A stretch of DNA of 64,000 bases. Source: Enterococcaceae bacterium OF42-14pH9A. Its GTDB lineage: Bacteria > Bacillota > Bacilli > Lactobacillales > Enterococcaceae. The notes under the pieces are model-generated. The model worked only from the letters and a program-made list of their open reading frames with translations, was not told the origin of the DNA and did no database searches. Below are positions 44,927 through 56,062 of this stretch, in pieces. The stretch lies in assembly GCA_027692465.1 (NCBI GenBank), contig JAQEYU010000004.1, forward strand, positions 81,865 to 145,864. The letters are read 5' to 3'. The position numbers were made by a program, and so were the translations under genes. Within the stretch, counting starts at the first letter, position 1. Every line of letters starts with the position of its first letter.

Positions 44927-44977
44927 GAATCAGGTCTTAAAAAAGCTCGTAAAGCTTCACAGTTCTCAAAACGTTAA
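44927..44977 (+). repeat. att copy 4 (distal end of the array)
   Basis: 51 bp encoding [16 protein letters not shown] and a stop. Beyond it lie the hairpin terminator and chromosomal DNA, so this is the far end of the insertion. Confidence 0.9.
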
Positions 44978-45000
44978 TCGTTGTACTATCAACGATTTCA

Positions 45001-45033
45001 AGCACTTCTCGATTGCTCGAGGGGTGCTTTTTT
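45001..45033 (+). terminator. Probable native rpsI terminator, now displaced 29 kb
   Basis: AGCACTTCTCGA pairs with TCGAGGGGTGCT (one mispair or wobble), then TTTTTT. It follows att copy 4 at the distance expected for the terminator of uninterrupted rpsI. Confidence 0.75.
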
Positions 45034-45065
45034 GGTTGCGAGTGGGTGGGAAATGCGGCAATAGC

Positions 45066-45229
45066 TAGGGTGTGTCTGAAAACTCCAGTGGCAGATATTT
45101 TGGTCCTTTTCACCGCAATCTACGTCGTAAATGCTCGCTTATGCACCACATAAGCTGCGCTTTACTCCTTGATTTCGGCAAAAAGTCCGCAAAAATCTGG
45201 ATCCCCCCAGAGTCTTCAGACACACCCTA
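45066..45229. repeat. MITE-like element with perfect 15-bp terminal inverted repeats
   Basis: TAGGGTGTGTCTGAA (45066-45080) and its exact complement (45215-45229) bound 164 bp with further partial internal complementarity and no ORF. It lies 33 bp after the displaced rpsI terminator. Non-autonomous transposable repeats have this form. Confidence 0.72.
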
Positions 45230-45420
45230 ATAAAGTCACAAAAAAAATGATCGAAAGCTGGAGCGGAAATATCTGCCGTAAATCTGCAGTCGGATTTTTG
45301 TATTTTTCCTAAATCTACCTTTTTAAATAAAGGAAAGTTTGTTTTTTGCGGCAGAAGGTCGTATCCTCAAAGTAGGCAGGCGGCTGGTAACGGGGAAGTC
45401 GCAAAAGGAGGAGCAGCAAG

Positions 45421-45873
45421 ATGGATTTATTTCAAAAAATCGGTGAAGGTACCGGTGCGTTGATCGGTGGCGGCCTCAGTAGTGTCGTGAATCTGGTGGC
45501 GGAAGTCACGGATGCCCAGGTACTGCGGGAAGCCGGGCAGGAGATCTTTGACGGCAACAAGCAGGCGGGGCGCACGGCCGGTCGGGCAGTGGATGGCTTG
45601 ACGGAGGCGGCCCACGGTTTTCTTACGAAGGATGACCGGCAGCTGGCTGACGGCAAAGACAAGCTGACGGAGGTGGCCCGCACCGCCGTGGACAGTGTCA
45701 AAGGCACCGTCGACTTCGCAGCCGAGCAGGTGACCGAAGCCTATGAAGGCGGCAAGGAAATGGACGGCAAGCGCCTGATGAAAGTGGCCCGCAATACCGG
45801 CAAAGCCCTGGTGGTCTCCGCCGCGGTAGTCAGTGTGATGAAAGTCGGCAAACTGGCGAAAGTCAAACTGTAA
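45421..45873 (+). CDS. Small helical protein, hypothetical
   Basis: 150 residues, GC-rich like the chromosome, preceded by AAAGGAGGAG. The N-terminal part is Gly-rich (GEGTGALIGGGLSSVVN); the rest is a series of amphipathic helices with Ala, Val, Lys and Asp. No signal peptide is obvious; a weak hydrophobic stretch lies at about 129-145. It resembles stress-associated small proteins in composition only. Followed by a strong terminator. Confidence 0.6.
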   Translation: MDLFQKIGEGTGALIGGGLSSVVNLVAEVTDAQVLREAGQEIFDGNKQAGRTAGRAVDGLTEAAHGFLTKDDRQLADGKDKLTEVARTAVDSVKGTVDFAAEQVTEAYEGGKEMDGKRLMKVARNTGKALVVSAAVVSVMKVGKLAKVKL

Positions 45874-45952
45874 AAGTAACCCTAAAGTACTTTATCCGGA
45901 CCATGGTAAAAAAACTTGCAAAGAAGCGAACGCTCTCCCAGGTGAGGCACAA

Positions 45953-46006
45953 TAAAAAGACCGGCCCCTGCCACTGTTCTTTAATGGCAGGGGCCGGTCT
46001 TTTTGT
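45953..46006. terminator. Strong bidirectional terminator
   Basis: AAAAAGACCGGCCCCTGCCA pairs with its full complement across a short loop and ends in TTTTTG. It separates the preceding gene from the convergent tetR gene. Confidence 0.9.
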
Positions 46007-46060
46007 TAGTGCTTCTTAAGACGGCAGCGTTTTTTTACCACTTGTTTCGTACTTAATAGG

Positions 46061-46603
46061 TTAAGCGTCAAAAGCTGGGGCGACGAGCTGCCAGACTTTC
46101 TCAAATTCCTCTTGAAAATATTCACCCCAGCGCTCAGCGTAAGCGGGTGCCGAAAAATACATAAATGCCAACAAGATTCCTTCAGTGAACGCAGCCGATT
46201 TCCCGGTGGCGGCCATGAAACTTTCGCCAAGAGCCAGACTGTGGGCGCGATAAAGTTCGGGATCGTTGCCGATATAAGTGGTGTATAGAGCAAACATCTG
46301 CGGATCGGCTGTTTTAGCGGCCTTTTTGCGACTTGCCAAAAGCCATAGCCAATCGTGAGCTGTCTTCTTTACTGATTGTCCGGCAACCGTTTGATAAGGG
46401 AAAAGATCCGTCAGCTGATTTTCCAGCCAGTGGAGAGTCAACTGCGACCAGAGTGCTTTTTTACTGGGGAAATATTTGTATAAGGCGGCATGGCTGACAC
46501 CTAATGCCTGGCCGACATCGCTTAGAGAAAGGTTGATTCGTTTTTCAGCTTGGACCATGTCGGCTGCGGTTTGCAGGATGAGGTCTTTCGATAAATTTTT
46601 CAT
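46061..46603 (-). CDS. TetR-family transcriptional regulator
   Basis: 180 residues from the ATG of MKNLSKDLILQ. The N-terminal helix-turn-helix (SLSDVGQALGVSHAALYKYF) is classical TetR, and the C-terminal part resembles TetR_C_33-type ligand domains. The longer ORF starting at TTG 46648 would enter the divergent promoter. It is divergent from the SDR gene, so it probably represses itself and that gene; TTACAAAAA repeats in the spacer (near 46622 and 46669) are operator candidates. Confidence 0.88.
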   Translation of the reverse strand: MKNLSKDLILQTAADMVQAEKRINLSLSDVGQALGVSHAALYKYFPSKKALWSQLTLHWLENQLTDLFPYQTVAGQSVKKTAHDWLWLLASRKKAAKTADPQMFALYTTYIGNDPELYRAHSLALGESFMAATGKSAAFTEGILLAFMYFSAPAYAERWGEYFQEEFEKVWQLVAPAFDA

Positions 46604-46707
46604 GGCTTCAGTATAGCCCGAGTTACAAAAATTGACAAATGAAACCAAACCTTCTAAGCTGAGTGAAGTTACAAAAACAAAAAAATGTAAATGAGGCGGC
46701 GTTAGCT

Positions 46708-47508
46708 ATGAAAATGACAAAGAATACCATCTTGATTACCGGTGGGACTTCCGGTATCGGCTTGGCATTGGCACAAAAGTTTCTGGAGTTGGAAAACCGT
46801 GTGATCGTCACCTCTCGCCGCTCGGAGGTCATTGCCCGCACCATAGCCGAAAATCCGGGACTGATCGGTTATGAAGTGGATGTCACCAGTTTTGACAGTG
46901 TGCAGCAGCTGTTTAAAAAAGTGACCAGTGCTTATCCTGAATTGAATATGGTGATTCATTCAGCGGGGATGATGCGAGGGATTGACTTTTTCGATTCGGA
47001 TACAGCCCTCACCAACGAAATCGAGACGAACCTCTTGGGGACGATCTATGTGGACAAACTTTTTCTACCATGGCTGGCGCACCAAAAATCAGCAGCGTTG
47101 GTCAATATCAGCTCCGGGCTGTCCTATCTTGCCAGCAATGCCCATCCGATTTATTCGGCAAGTAAAGCCGGGGTCAACGGCTTGACCGAAGCCCTTAGAG
47201 GCCAGGCGCGCTTTTGGGGATATCAAAATCTGCATGTGATTCAAGTCGCGCCGCCGCTGATTTCGGAAACCAATCTGAATCCGGTCATGCACGAGACCGG
47301 TGACCGCAATCCGATGAATATGTCCCTGGCCGCTTTTACTGCTGCCGTCATCAAAGGGATCGCCAAAGATAAAGCAATCATCAATCCCGGTCCCAGCAAA
47401 GTGCTGTACCTTTTGAGCAAAATCTTGCCGCAATCACTGCGCTCCAAGTTGACGGATAATACATTAAAAACAGAATTTCCTGAAAAAGCGGCGGCTGTTA
47501 AAAAATAG
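46708..47508 (+). CDS. Short-chain dehydrogenase/reductase (DltE-like)
   Basis: 266 residues from ATG 46708. Rossmann motif TGGTSGIG, NAG-type HSAG, active-site Ser (NISSG) and YSASKAG. Acts as an NAD(P)H-dependent oxidoreductase; the substrate is unknown. The closest class seems to be the DltE-type SDRs paired with TetR regulators. AGGCGG lies upstream; in-frame ATG 46663 lacks a ribosome binding site. Confidence 0.85.
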   Translation: MKMTKNTILITGGTSGIGLALAQKFLELENRVIVTSRRSEVIARTIAENPGLIGYEVDVTSFDSVQQLFKKVTSAYPELNMVIHSAGMMRGIDFFDSDTALTNEIETNLLGTIYVDKLFLPWLAHQKSAALVNISSGLSYLASNAHPIYSASKAGVNGLTEALRGQARFWGYQNLHVIQVAPPLISETNLNPVMHETGDRNPMNMSLAAFTAAVIKGIAKDKAIINPGPSKVLYLLSKILPQSLRSKLTDNTLKTEFPEKAAAVKK

Positions 47509-47702
47509 GGTGGGGGATAATCTGTTGGTGCACGGGAGAGACTGACTGAAGGAGGCAGAAGCTGGCTGGCCGGCCTTTTGATTAAGTAAGGCAGCTCACT
47601 GCTGTAAGTGTGGCCCTTTTCAGTATTTGCAAGGGCTGCATGGCTGAAGGGAGCAGGAATCTGAAAGCGGCCGTGACCGCTATCCGCAAAATCTTCTGAG
47701 AC

Positions 47703-47741
47703 ATGTCTACTTTGAGGGGTAGAGATGTCTTTTTTTGCGGG
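47703..47741 (+). promoter_or_regulatory. Two direct ATGTCT boxes upstream of the GH43-GH1 operon
   Basis: ATGTCTACTTTGAGGGG (47703) and ATGTCTTTTTTTGCGGG (47725) start 22 bp apart. The second ends just upstream of a weak CTGTTT (47743) - 16 bp - TATTCT (47765) promoter. The same box pair precedes the ROK gene at 63670. Likely binding sites of an AraC-type activator. The stretch can also fold as a hairpin with a T-run, so a terminator reading is possible. Confidence 0.5.
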
Positions 47742-47794
47742 TCTGTTTCGGTGGGCAGATATGGTATTCTGAGTCCAAAAGAGGAGGCGCTTAC

Positions 47795-50823
<3,029 letters not shown>

Positions 50824-50986
50824 AGAAAGCAGCAGCCTGTCCGGGCAGAGCTGATAGCGAGTTATTTGCAGACGTTAGCGCCGACTGACCCCGGTTGCTC
50901 CCGATTGCCCCTGGCTGACCGGAAGACGGGGGCATTGCCGCCGATCAACTTGGTGTTTTCAGATACCCGCTTAATGAAAAACAACA

Positions 50987-51036
50987 ACGACCGCCTTGCT
51001 TGCGTTGAAGCGTAAGCAGGGCGGTCGTTGCTGTTT
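50987..51036. terminator. Bidirectional terminator between convergent genes
   Basis: AACGACCGCCTTGCTT pairs with AAGCAGGGCGGTCGTT (one mismatch). It ends both the GH1 operon (plus) and the sensor-kinase operon (minus). Confidence 0.82.
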
Positions 51037-51070
51037 TGCTGGTCTGGGCCGGCGATTTTTGGCTGTTTTT

Positions 51071-52852
51071 CTACATCGAAGGCGGCTTCAAAAGGAGGGT
51101 GACGGTGGTCCCTGCTCCGGGGGTACTGGTGATCGTCAAGCCGCACTGTCTGCCGTAGTACATCCGGATCCGATTGTTGACGTTTCGCAGGCCGATGCTG
51201 CGGCTGTCTTCCAAGTCGTTGTCATCGATTCGTTTCCGCAAGGCTTCCAGCTCGGCAGTGGGGATGCCGACCCCGTTGTCTTTGACCTCGATTCGCAGGA
51301 TGTCCGCTTGGCGGCTGACGCTCAGGAGGATCAGGCCGGGACGGGTCAGTTTTTCAAGGCCGTGGGTGATCGCATTTTCTACCAGCGGCTGGATCAGCAG
51401 CGGCAGGATCTGCAGGTAGTCGCTGTCGATTCCTGCTGCGACTGCGGTCTTCAGATTGACACGATCACCAAAGCGCATTTTTTGGATCCGCGTATAGATG
51501 TCGATGGCCTGCAGCTCATTTGCCAGACTGGTGAGCTTGCGGCCTTCGTTGTCCAACGTATAGCGCATGGATTTCGACAACAGCTTGATGGAATCGGCGG
51601 CTTCCCGATCCTGATTTTTCAGAGCGGTCATCCGGATTGTCTCCAAGGTGTTGAACAAAAAATGCGGATTGATCTGGCTGGCCAGCACGTTGTATTCCAT
51701 CTGCTGCTGCTGATTCAAAAATTCCTGCTCCTTCAGCTGTGCTTGGAAGATGGCTTCTTCGTTGGCCTTGATCCGCTGGATGATGGTATGGAAATCCAAA
51801 GAAATCTTGGAGATCTCATCTTCACCGGCGATGTTGCTGAAAAAGTCGTAGTCTTCTTGGGAGGCGTGGAAGACGGCCTGTTGGAGGCGGCTGACCCGGG
51901 CGGCAAAGAAATTGGCGAAAATGATGACCAGAATAAAGGTGGTCAACAAAACCAGAATCAGGATGCTGGACCATTTCAGTAAATTGTTCTTCAGATTTTT
52001 GGCGGCATCGTAGTCGACGGAATAGATATGGATCCGATCGCTGTCATTGCCCAAAGACAAGGAAGTAGCGGCCAGCAAGACCCGCTTGTGATCGGCGGTA
52101 TCGACAAAAGTGGTCTGGTTTTCGTTGCCGGAATCCGGGTAGGCCATGATGGCAGCAGAGCCCAGGTCGTGCAAATCATCGCTGTAAAAAAGCGGATCGT
52201 CATTCAAAAAGAGCTGGTCCTCATAAGCCGAATTATTGATCCGGTTGCGCAGAAAATTGTAGTCCAGCTTTAGTTCTAAAATGGCGTACTCCTCACTCAG
52301 CGGCAAGGGCAGCCGTTTGTACAAGGTCAATAGGTTCAGCTGGGTCGTAGCATCGGCAGCTGCGGTTTGCCAAAAGCCGTCCGGGCGGCTCAGGGCTGTT
52401 TTGACCCAATCATTTTGGGCTGTTGCTTCGTCGATCTTACGGAAATATTTGTAGTCGGGGATCGTCTGATTGCTGGTATAGACCCGTAATTGATAAATGG
52501 AGGTGTCTTGCGAAAGCATCCGGTCGATGTAGTGATAGTTTGTGATCGCATGCATGGCTTCATCTTCGTCGGTGTAGTGCTCCCCAAGTAATTTTCGCAG
52601 ATCGGTGTCAGTTGACATCAGTTGCGCGATGTTGGAGAGATTCTTCGTACTTTCAAAGACGATGGAGCGCACCCGCAACGAATCCGTCAGGGCCAGATTC
52701 TGATAACTTTCTCGTAATTGCTGGGTCGAATCATAGACCAGATTGCCCCCGATAAACAGCGTCGACAAAAAGATGATCGGGATATAGATGATAAAAAGCT
52801 GCTTGCGGATGGAAAAGCGGGACAGCGTCTTCAAAAAGGACCATTTCGCCAT
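51071..52852 (-). CDS. YesM-type sensor histidine kinase
   Basis: 593 residues. An N-terminal membrane helix, a large extracellular sensor region (about 45-295), a second membrane helix (about 297-320), HAMP, then the His_kinase domain with His397 in QINPHFLFNTLE and HATPase motifs LVENAITHG and DNGVGIP. It should sense extracellular oligosaccharide and phosphorylate a YesN-type regulator, most likely the one at 61477. A YesL-like gene lies directly upstream (12 bp) on the same strand. Confidence 0.92.
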   Translation of the reverse strand: MAKWSFLKTLSRFSIRKQLFIIYIPIIFLSTLFIGGNLVYDSTQQLRESYQNLALTDSLRVRSIVFESTKNLSNIAQLMSTDTDLRKLLGEHYTDEDEAMHAITNYHYIDRMLSQDTSIYQLRVYTSNQTIPDYKYFRKIDEATAQNDWVKTALSRPDGFWQTAAADATTQLNLLTLYKRLPLPLSEEYAILELKLDYNFLRNRINNSAYEDQLFLNDDPLFYSDDLHDLGSAAIMAYPDSGNENQTTFVDTADHKRVLLAATSLSLGNDSDRIHIYSVDYDAAKNLKNNLLKWSSILILVLLTTFILVIIFANFFAARVSRLQQAVFHASQEDYDFFSNIAGEDEISKISLDFHTIIQRIKANEEAIFQAQLKEQEFLNQQQQMEYNVLASQINPHFLFNTLETIRMTALKNQDREAADSIKLLSKSMRYTLDNEGRKLTSLANELQAIDIYTRIQKMRFGDRVNLKTAVAAGIDSDYLQILPLLIQPLVENAITHGLEKLTRPGLILLSVSRQADILRIEVKDNGVGIPTAELEALRKRIDDNDLEDSRSIGLRNVNNRIRMYYGRQCGLTITSTPGAGTTVTLLLKPPSM

Positions 52853-52864
52853 AAGGGCACCTGC

Positions 52865-53467
52865 CTATTTGTGATTTGAAAAGATGTTCAACAGCAAGAA
52901 GGCGCTGCTGTAGGCGGATAGGGAAAAGCCCAGCAGCAACAAAAGAAACTTCAATGACGGCATCAAGACAGCCAAGCAGCCGATGGTGACGGGGATCAAC
53001 AAGAGGCACAGGGCTTTTAGCGGATGGGCCGTTACCAGCAGCAGCGCGTTTTTCAAGGTCTGTTTGGTGGTGTTCTCATAGCGGGCCACTAAGGCAGCGG
53101 CGATCAAAAAGGCGCTGAGCAGCACGCCGGCTAAAAAGAGGGCAGCCAGGCCGGCGATGGTTGCCGGGATCGTCTTAAAGGCAAACCAGAAGAAACCGCT
53201 GAAACCCAACAGCAGGACCGGCAGCAAGATCACAAGAAAGATAGCGGTACTTTGGCGCCAATTTTGTTTCAAGCTGAGGAAATAATCTTTGACCAGATAC
53301 CCTTTTTCTCCGTCAGCATAGTGCATCGTCACCTCCAACAGCGCAGTCGTCGCCGCGCCGATCGTGACAATCGGCAGACAAGTGAGCAGATACAACAGGT
53401 TCAATGCGATGAATTGAGTTGATACGGTGGTGACTTTGTAGAAGGTGCTGCTTTCATTGAATTTCAT
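52865..53467 (-). CDS. YesL-like membrane protein (DUF624)
   Basis: 200 residues, five or so membrane helices, with the DUF624 pattern LYLLTCLPIVTIGAATTAL near the N terminus. YesL-type proteins accompany YesMN and LplABC-type importers in Firmicutes glycan loci; the function is unknown. ATG 53467 (MKFNESS) is chosen because the upstream ATGs overlap the AAAGGATG ribosome binding site. Confidence 0.85.
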   Translation of the reverse strand: MKFNESSTFYKVTTVSTQFIALNLLYLLTCLPIVTIGAATTALLEVTMHYADGEKGYLVKDYFLSLKQNWRQSTAIFLVILLPVLLLGFSGFFWFAFKTIPATIAGLAALFLAGVLLSAFLIAAALVARYENTTKQTLKNALLLVTAHPLKALCLLLIPVTIGCLAVLMPSLKFLLLLLGFSLSAYSSAFLLLNIFSNHK

Positions 53468-53539
53468 TTGAATCATCATCCTTTACTGTTTATCAAGCGA
53501 GAGGTGCCAAGCCGGCTCCAATCCGGTATCTCATCTGGA

Positions 53540-53600
53540 CTGGAATTAAAGTGATTGACCGAGCGTCGAAAAGTTTCAGAAGGCTCTCCGATCTGCCTCC
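53540..53600. repeat. Truncated left arm of the dispersed repeat
   Basis: GGAATTAAAG...GACCGAG and GAAAAGTTTCAGAAGGCTC match the left end of the copies at 60943 and 62913. The central part and right arm are missing. Confidence 0.72.
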
Positions 53601-53762
53601 CCATGAAGGCAGCCGGCTGTGGTTATGTACGGTCGTTTGACCTTCTTCATTGTAGCATCTTTGCCGGCGGATCAAAAATTGCCGCAGACTGTCGGGCAAC
53701 AAAAGAAAACGCTTACTGCATAAGGGTTTGTCGGGTTTTTGGGCAGAGATTCGACAAAAAAG

Positions 53763-53850
53763 ATGTCTAGTTTGTGTGGTAACGAGGTGCTGTTTTGTCC
53801 GGTGGCAAGAGGAAAAAGGGGTGCTATTATCAGTATGTGAAGCGGTTACA
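53763..53850 (+). promoter_or_regulatory. Control region of the ABC importer operon
   Basis: ATGTCTAGTTTGTGTGG (53763-53779) resembles the boxes at 47703 and 63670. TGGCAA (53803-53808) - 16 bp - TATTAT (53825-53830) is the best promoter, and GTGAAGCGGTTACAA (53837-53851) overlaps the expected start, where a LacI/CcpA-type repressor would act. Confidence 0.42.
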
Positions 53851-53967
53851 AAGATGCTGAGGCCTGTTGACTGCAGCTCTTTGGCGCAAACGCAGGGTCC
53901 AAGACAGACTGTTTCAGCAGACAACCGCAACGAATCTGTCTTGCAGCATAGTTTAGGAGGAGAAATT

Positions 53968-54909
53968 ATGGAGTTGAAGGAAGTCCCACGAAGTAAAACC
54001 GGCAAGCGTTCGGTACACGAAGGAAAGATCATGTTTTTGATCATCGTTCCTTTTTTGATTCTGGTCTTTTTGTTTTCTTATTTCCCGTTACACGGCTGGA
54101 TTTATTCCCTGTATGATTATAAACCGGCATTGGGGCTCTCCGGCAGCGAATTTGTCGGCTTGAAATGGTTCAAGATGCTGGTCAACAGCAAAACGCAGGT
54201 GGATCAGATCGTTCAGGTCCTGAAGAATACCTTTGCCATGAGCTTTCTCGGAATTGCAACTTCGATTTTGCCGGTGGGATTCGCCATCTTTTTGAATGAG
54301 ATCAAAAGCAAGTGGTTCAAAAACATCGTGCAGACGCTGACCACGCTGCCGAACTTTATCAGTTGGGTGCTGGTCTACACCATTGCCTTCAGCTTGTTTT
54401 CCAACACCGGGCTGGTCAACACCTTGCTGCAGGAATGGGGCTTTATCACCGATCCGCTGAAATTTTTGGACAGTGATAACCATACCTGGCTGATGATGAT
54501 GCTGTGGAATATCTGGAAAGGCTTAGGCTGGGGTGCCATCATGTATCTGGCAGCCATCTCCGGGATCGATCCGGAATTGTACGAATCCGCCCGCATCGAC
54601 GGGGCCAATCGTTTCCAACTGATGCGCAATATCACTTTGCCGGCGCTGATGCCGACTTATCTGGTGATGCTGATGCTGTCAGTGGCCAATCTGCTGAACA
54701 ACGGGATGGATCAGTATTTTGTCTTCCAAAATGCCTTCAATAAAGAGCATATCCAAGTGCTGGATCTGTACGTCTACAATATCGGGCTGGGCTCCAACAG
54801 TCTGTCACTGGCTACGGCGATCAGTATGCTCAAGAGCTTGATCAGTGTCGCCTTGTTGGCCGTCGTCAATTTTGTGTCCAAGCGGGTCCGCGGCACATCC
54901 ATCATCTAA
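53968..54909 (+). CDS. lplB: ABC importer permease, LplB-like
   Basis: 313 residues with six membrane helices after a basic cytoplasmic N terminus. The EAA loop ESARIDGANRFQLMRNITLP contacts the ATPase. Family: polysaccharide ABC permeases of the LplB type. ATG 53968 (MELKEVPR) follows TAGGAGGAG; the longer ORF reaches into the promoter. No ATPase gene is in the operon, so it presumably uses a shared MsmX-like ATPase. Confidence 0.93.
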   Translation: MELKEVPRSKTGKRSVHEGKIMFLIIVPFLILVFLFSYFPLHGWIYSLYDYKPALGLSGSEFVGLKWFKMLVNSKTQVDQIVQVLKNTFAMSFLGIATSILPVGFAIFLNEIKSKWFKNIVQTLTTLPNFISWVLVYTIAFSLFSNTGLVNTLLQEWGFITDPLKFLDSDNHTWLMMMLWNIWKGLGWGAIMYLAAISGIDPELYESARIDGANRFQLMRNITLPALMPTYLVMLMLSVANLLNNGMDQYFVFQNAFNKEHIQVLDLYVYNIGLGSNSLSLATAISMLKSLISVALLAVVNFVSKRVRGTSII

Positions 54910-54925
54910 GGAGGAGAGGATTACA

Positions 54926-55864
54926 ATGGAGATCTCAATGAAAAACATCAAAAAGAAAAAACACAAAGAGATTCGGACCAAAGAAGATGTCGTCTTCAAT
55001 ATTTTCAACTATCTCTTCTTTTTCATCATCATGCTTTTGTGTGCCTATCCCTTTTATTATCTGATTATCAACTCGATCAGTAACAACGAACTCAGCGCAC
55101 TGGGGGATATTCGCTTTATTCCGGAGGGCCTTCATCTGGAAAACTACCGGCAGGTGCTGCAATTAGACGGTTTGAGTATGGCGGCGGTGGTTTCAGTGGC
55201 CCGGACCGTGATCGGGACAGCCGGTACAGTACTGGCATCGGCTTTTCTGGGCTTTATGTTCACCCAGGAAAAAATGTGGAAACGAAAATTCTGGTACCGC
55301 TTCATCATCATTACAATGTATTTCAATGCCGGCCTGATCCCGATGTTTATCACCATGAAGACACTGGGGTTGACCAATAATTTTTGGGTCTATGTGCTGC
55401 CGGCTATCGTTCAACCTTTCAATATCATCTTGGTAAAAACCTACATCGAATCGATCCCTCGTTCGCTGCAGGAAGCGGCTGAGATCGACGGTGCCAACAT
55501 CCTGCAGGTCTTCTTCAAGGTGATCCTGCCCAACTGTACACCGATTCTGGCGACGGTCGCGATCTTTTCGGCGGTAGCTCAATGGAATTCCTTCCAAGAT
55601 ACTCTGATCTACATTACCGATCAGAAGCTGTATTCGCTGCAATACCTGCTTTATACCTATATCAATCAGGCCAACTCCCTGGCCCAGATGGTAAAAAATA
55701 CGACCGGCTCGATGGCAGGGGTAGTGAGTGCCGCGACGACCCAAACGCCGACGTCGATTCGGATGACCGTTTCAGTCATCGTCGTATTGCCGATCATGTT
55801 CATCTATCCATTGTTCCAGCGCTATTTTGTAAAAGGGATCATGCTGGGGGCCGTGAAAGGCTGA
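54926..55864 (+). CDS. lplC: ABC importer permease, LplC-like
   Basis: 312 residues; a lysine-rich cytoplasmic N terminus, six membrane helices and the EAA loop LQEAAEIDGANILQVFFKV. Pairs with the upstream permease. ATG 54926 follows AGGAGGAG. 16-bp gap to lplB. Confidence 0.93.
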   Translation: MEISMKNIKKKKHKEIRTKEDVVFNIFNYLFFFIIMLLCAYPFYYLIINSISNNELSALGDIRFIPEGLHLENYRQVLQLDGLSMAAVVSVARTVIGTAGTVLASAFLGFMFTQEKMWKRKFWYRFIIITMYFNAGLIPMFITMKTLGLTNNFWVYVLPAIVQPFNIILVKTYIESIPRSLQEAAEIDGANILQVFFKVILPNCTPILATVAIFSAVAQWNSFQDTLIYITDQKLYSLQYLLYTYINQANSLAQMVKNTTGSMAGVVSAATTQTPTSIRMTVSVIVVLPIMFIYPLFQRYFVKGIMLGAVKG

Positions 55865-55990
55865 TCACTGAGAAAGGTTTTTATGACCGGTCTGCTGAGG
55901 TGGTTTATGATAAAAGAGAGACGCAAGCCCAGTTTCTCTTTTAGCTGAGCAGCTGAGGGGGCCGTGTTGTTGGCAACATAAAACAGGCGG

Positions 55991-56037
55991 ATTCTGGTGA
56001 TTTCCGACAAAGCGACCTTTGTCAAAGGCACCAGAAT
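55991..56037 (+). other. Nested stem-loop between permease and binding-protein genes
   Basis: ATTCTGGTG pairs with CACCAGAAT and encloses GACAAAG/CTTTGTC. No T-run follows. Such hairpins upstream of binding-protein genes often protect the downstream mRNA, raising the amount of binding protein over permease. Confidence 0.6.
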
Positions 56038-56062
56038 TTACCAAACAAAGGAGAAGAAGAGA

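Larger units (their letters stand above)
43680..44977 (+). mobile_element. Element 3: remnant of an element 1-type insertion
   Basis: 1.3 kb between att copies 3 and 4, holding only a terminator, the VbhA/Fic pair and a right end with the same GTTCTGGTTTGC site and GTACG pair as element 1. No integrase remains. It looks like the right end of an older element 1-type insertion. Confidence 0.72.
44745..45420. other. Right end of the array and chromosome junction
   Basis: Contains the right-end sites (44780-44821), att copy 4 (44927-44977), the native rpsI-type terminator (45001-45033) and the inverted-repeat element 45066-45229. From 45230 to 45420 nothing is recognised apart from the upstream region of the next gene, with AAAGGAGGAG at its end. 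Confidence 0.65.
53468..53967. other. Regulatory region between the kinase operon and the ABC operon
   Basis: Holds a truncated left arm of the 231-bp repeat (53540-53600), a cre-like GAAAACGCTTACT (about 53705), the ATGTCTA box (53763), a promoter TGGCAA-16 bp-TATTAT (53803-53830) and a GTGAAGCGGTTACAA operator-like sequence just after it. No ORF supported. Confidence 0.6.

Noticed and set aside
15806-44977. Repeats at the four att copies as a CRISPR-like or tandem-repeat array
   Set aside because: Spacing is 13.2, 14.6 and 1.3 kb, and each copy encodes the S9 C terminus, which identifies them as attachment sites.
53703-53716. Definite CcpA cre site before the ABC operon
   Set aside because: GAAAACGCTTACT fits the core but misses outer consensus bases and lies over 100 bp upstream of the promoter, so it is mentioned only as cre-like.
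53728-53967. N-terminal extension of the LplB-like permease
   Set aside because: The added 80 codons cross the promoter, the operator and the ATGTCTA box, and the ATG at 53968 has an ideal ribosome binding site.
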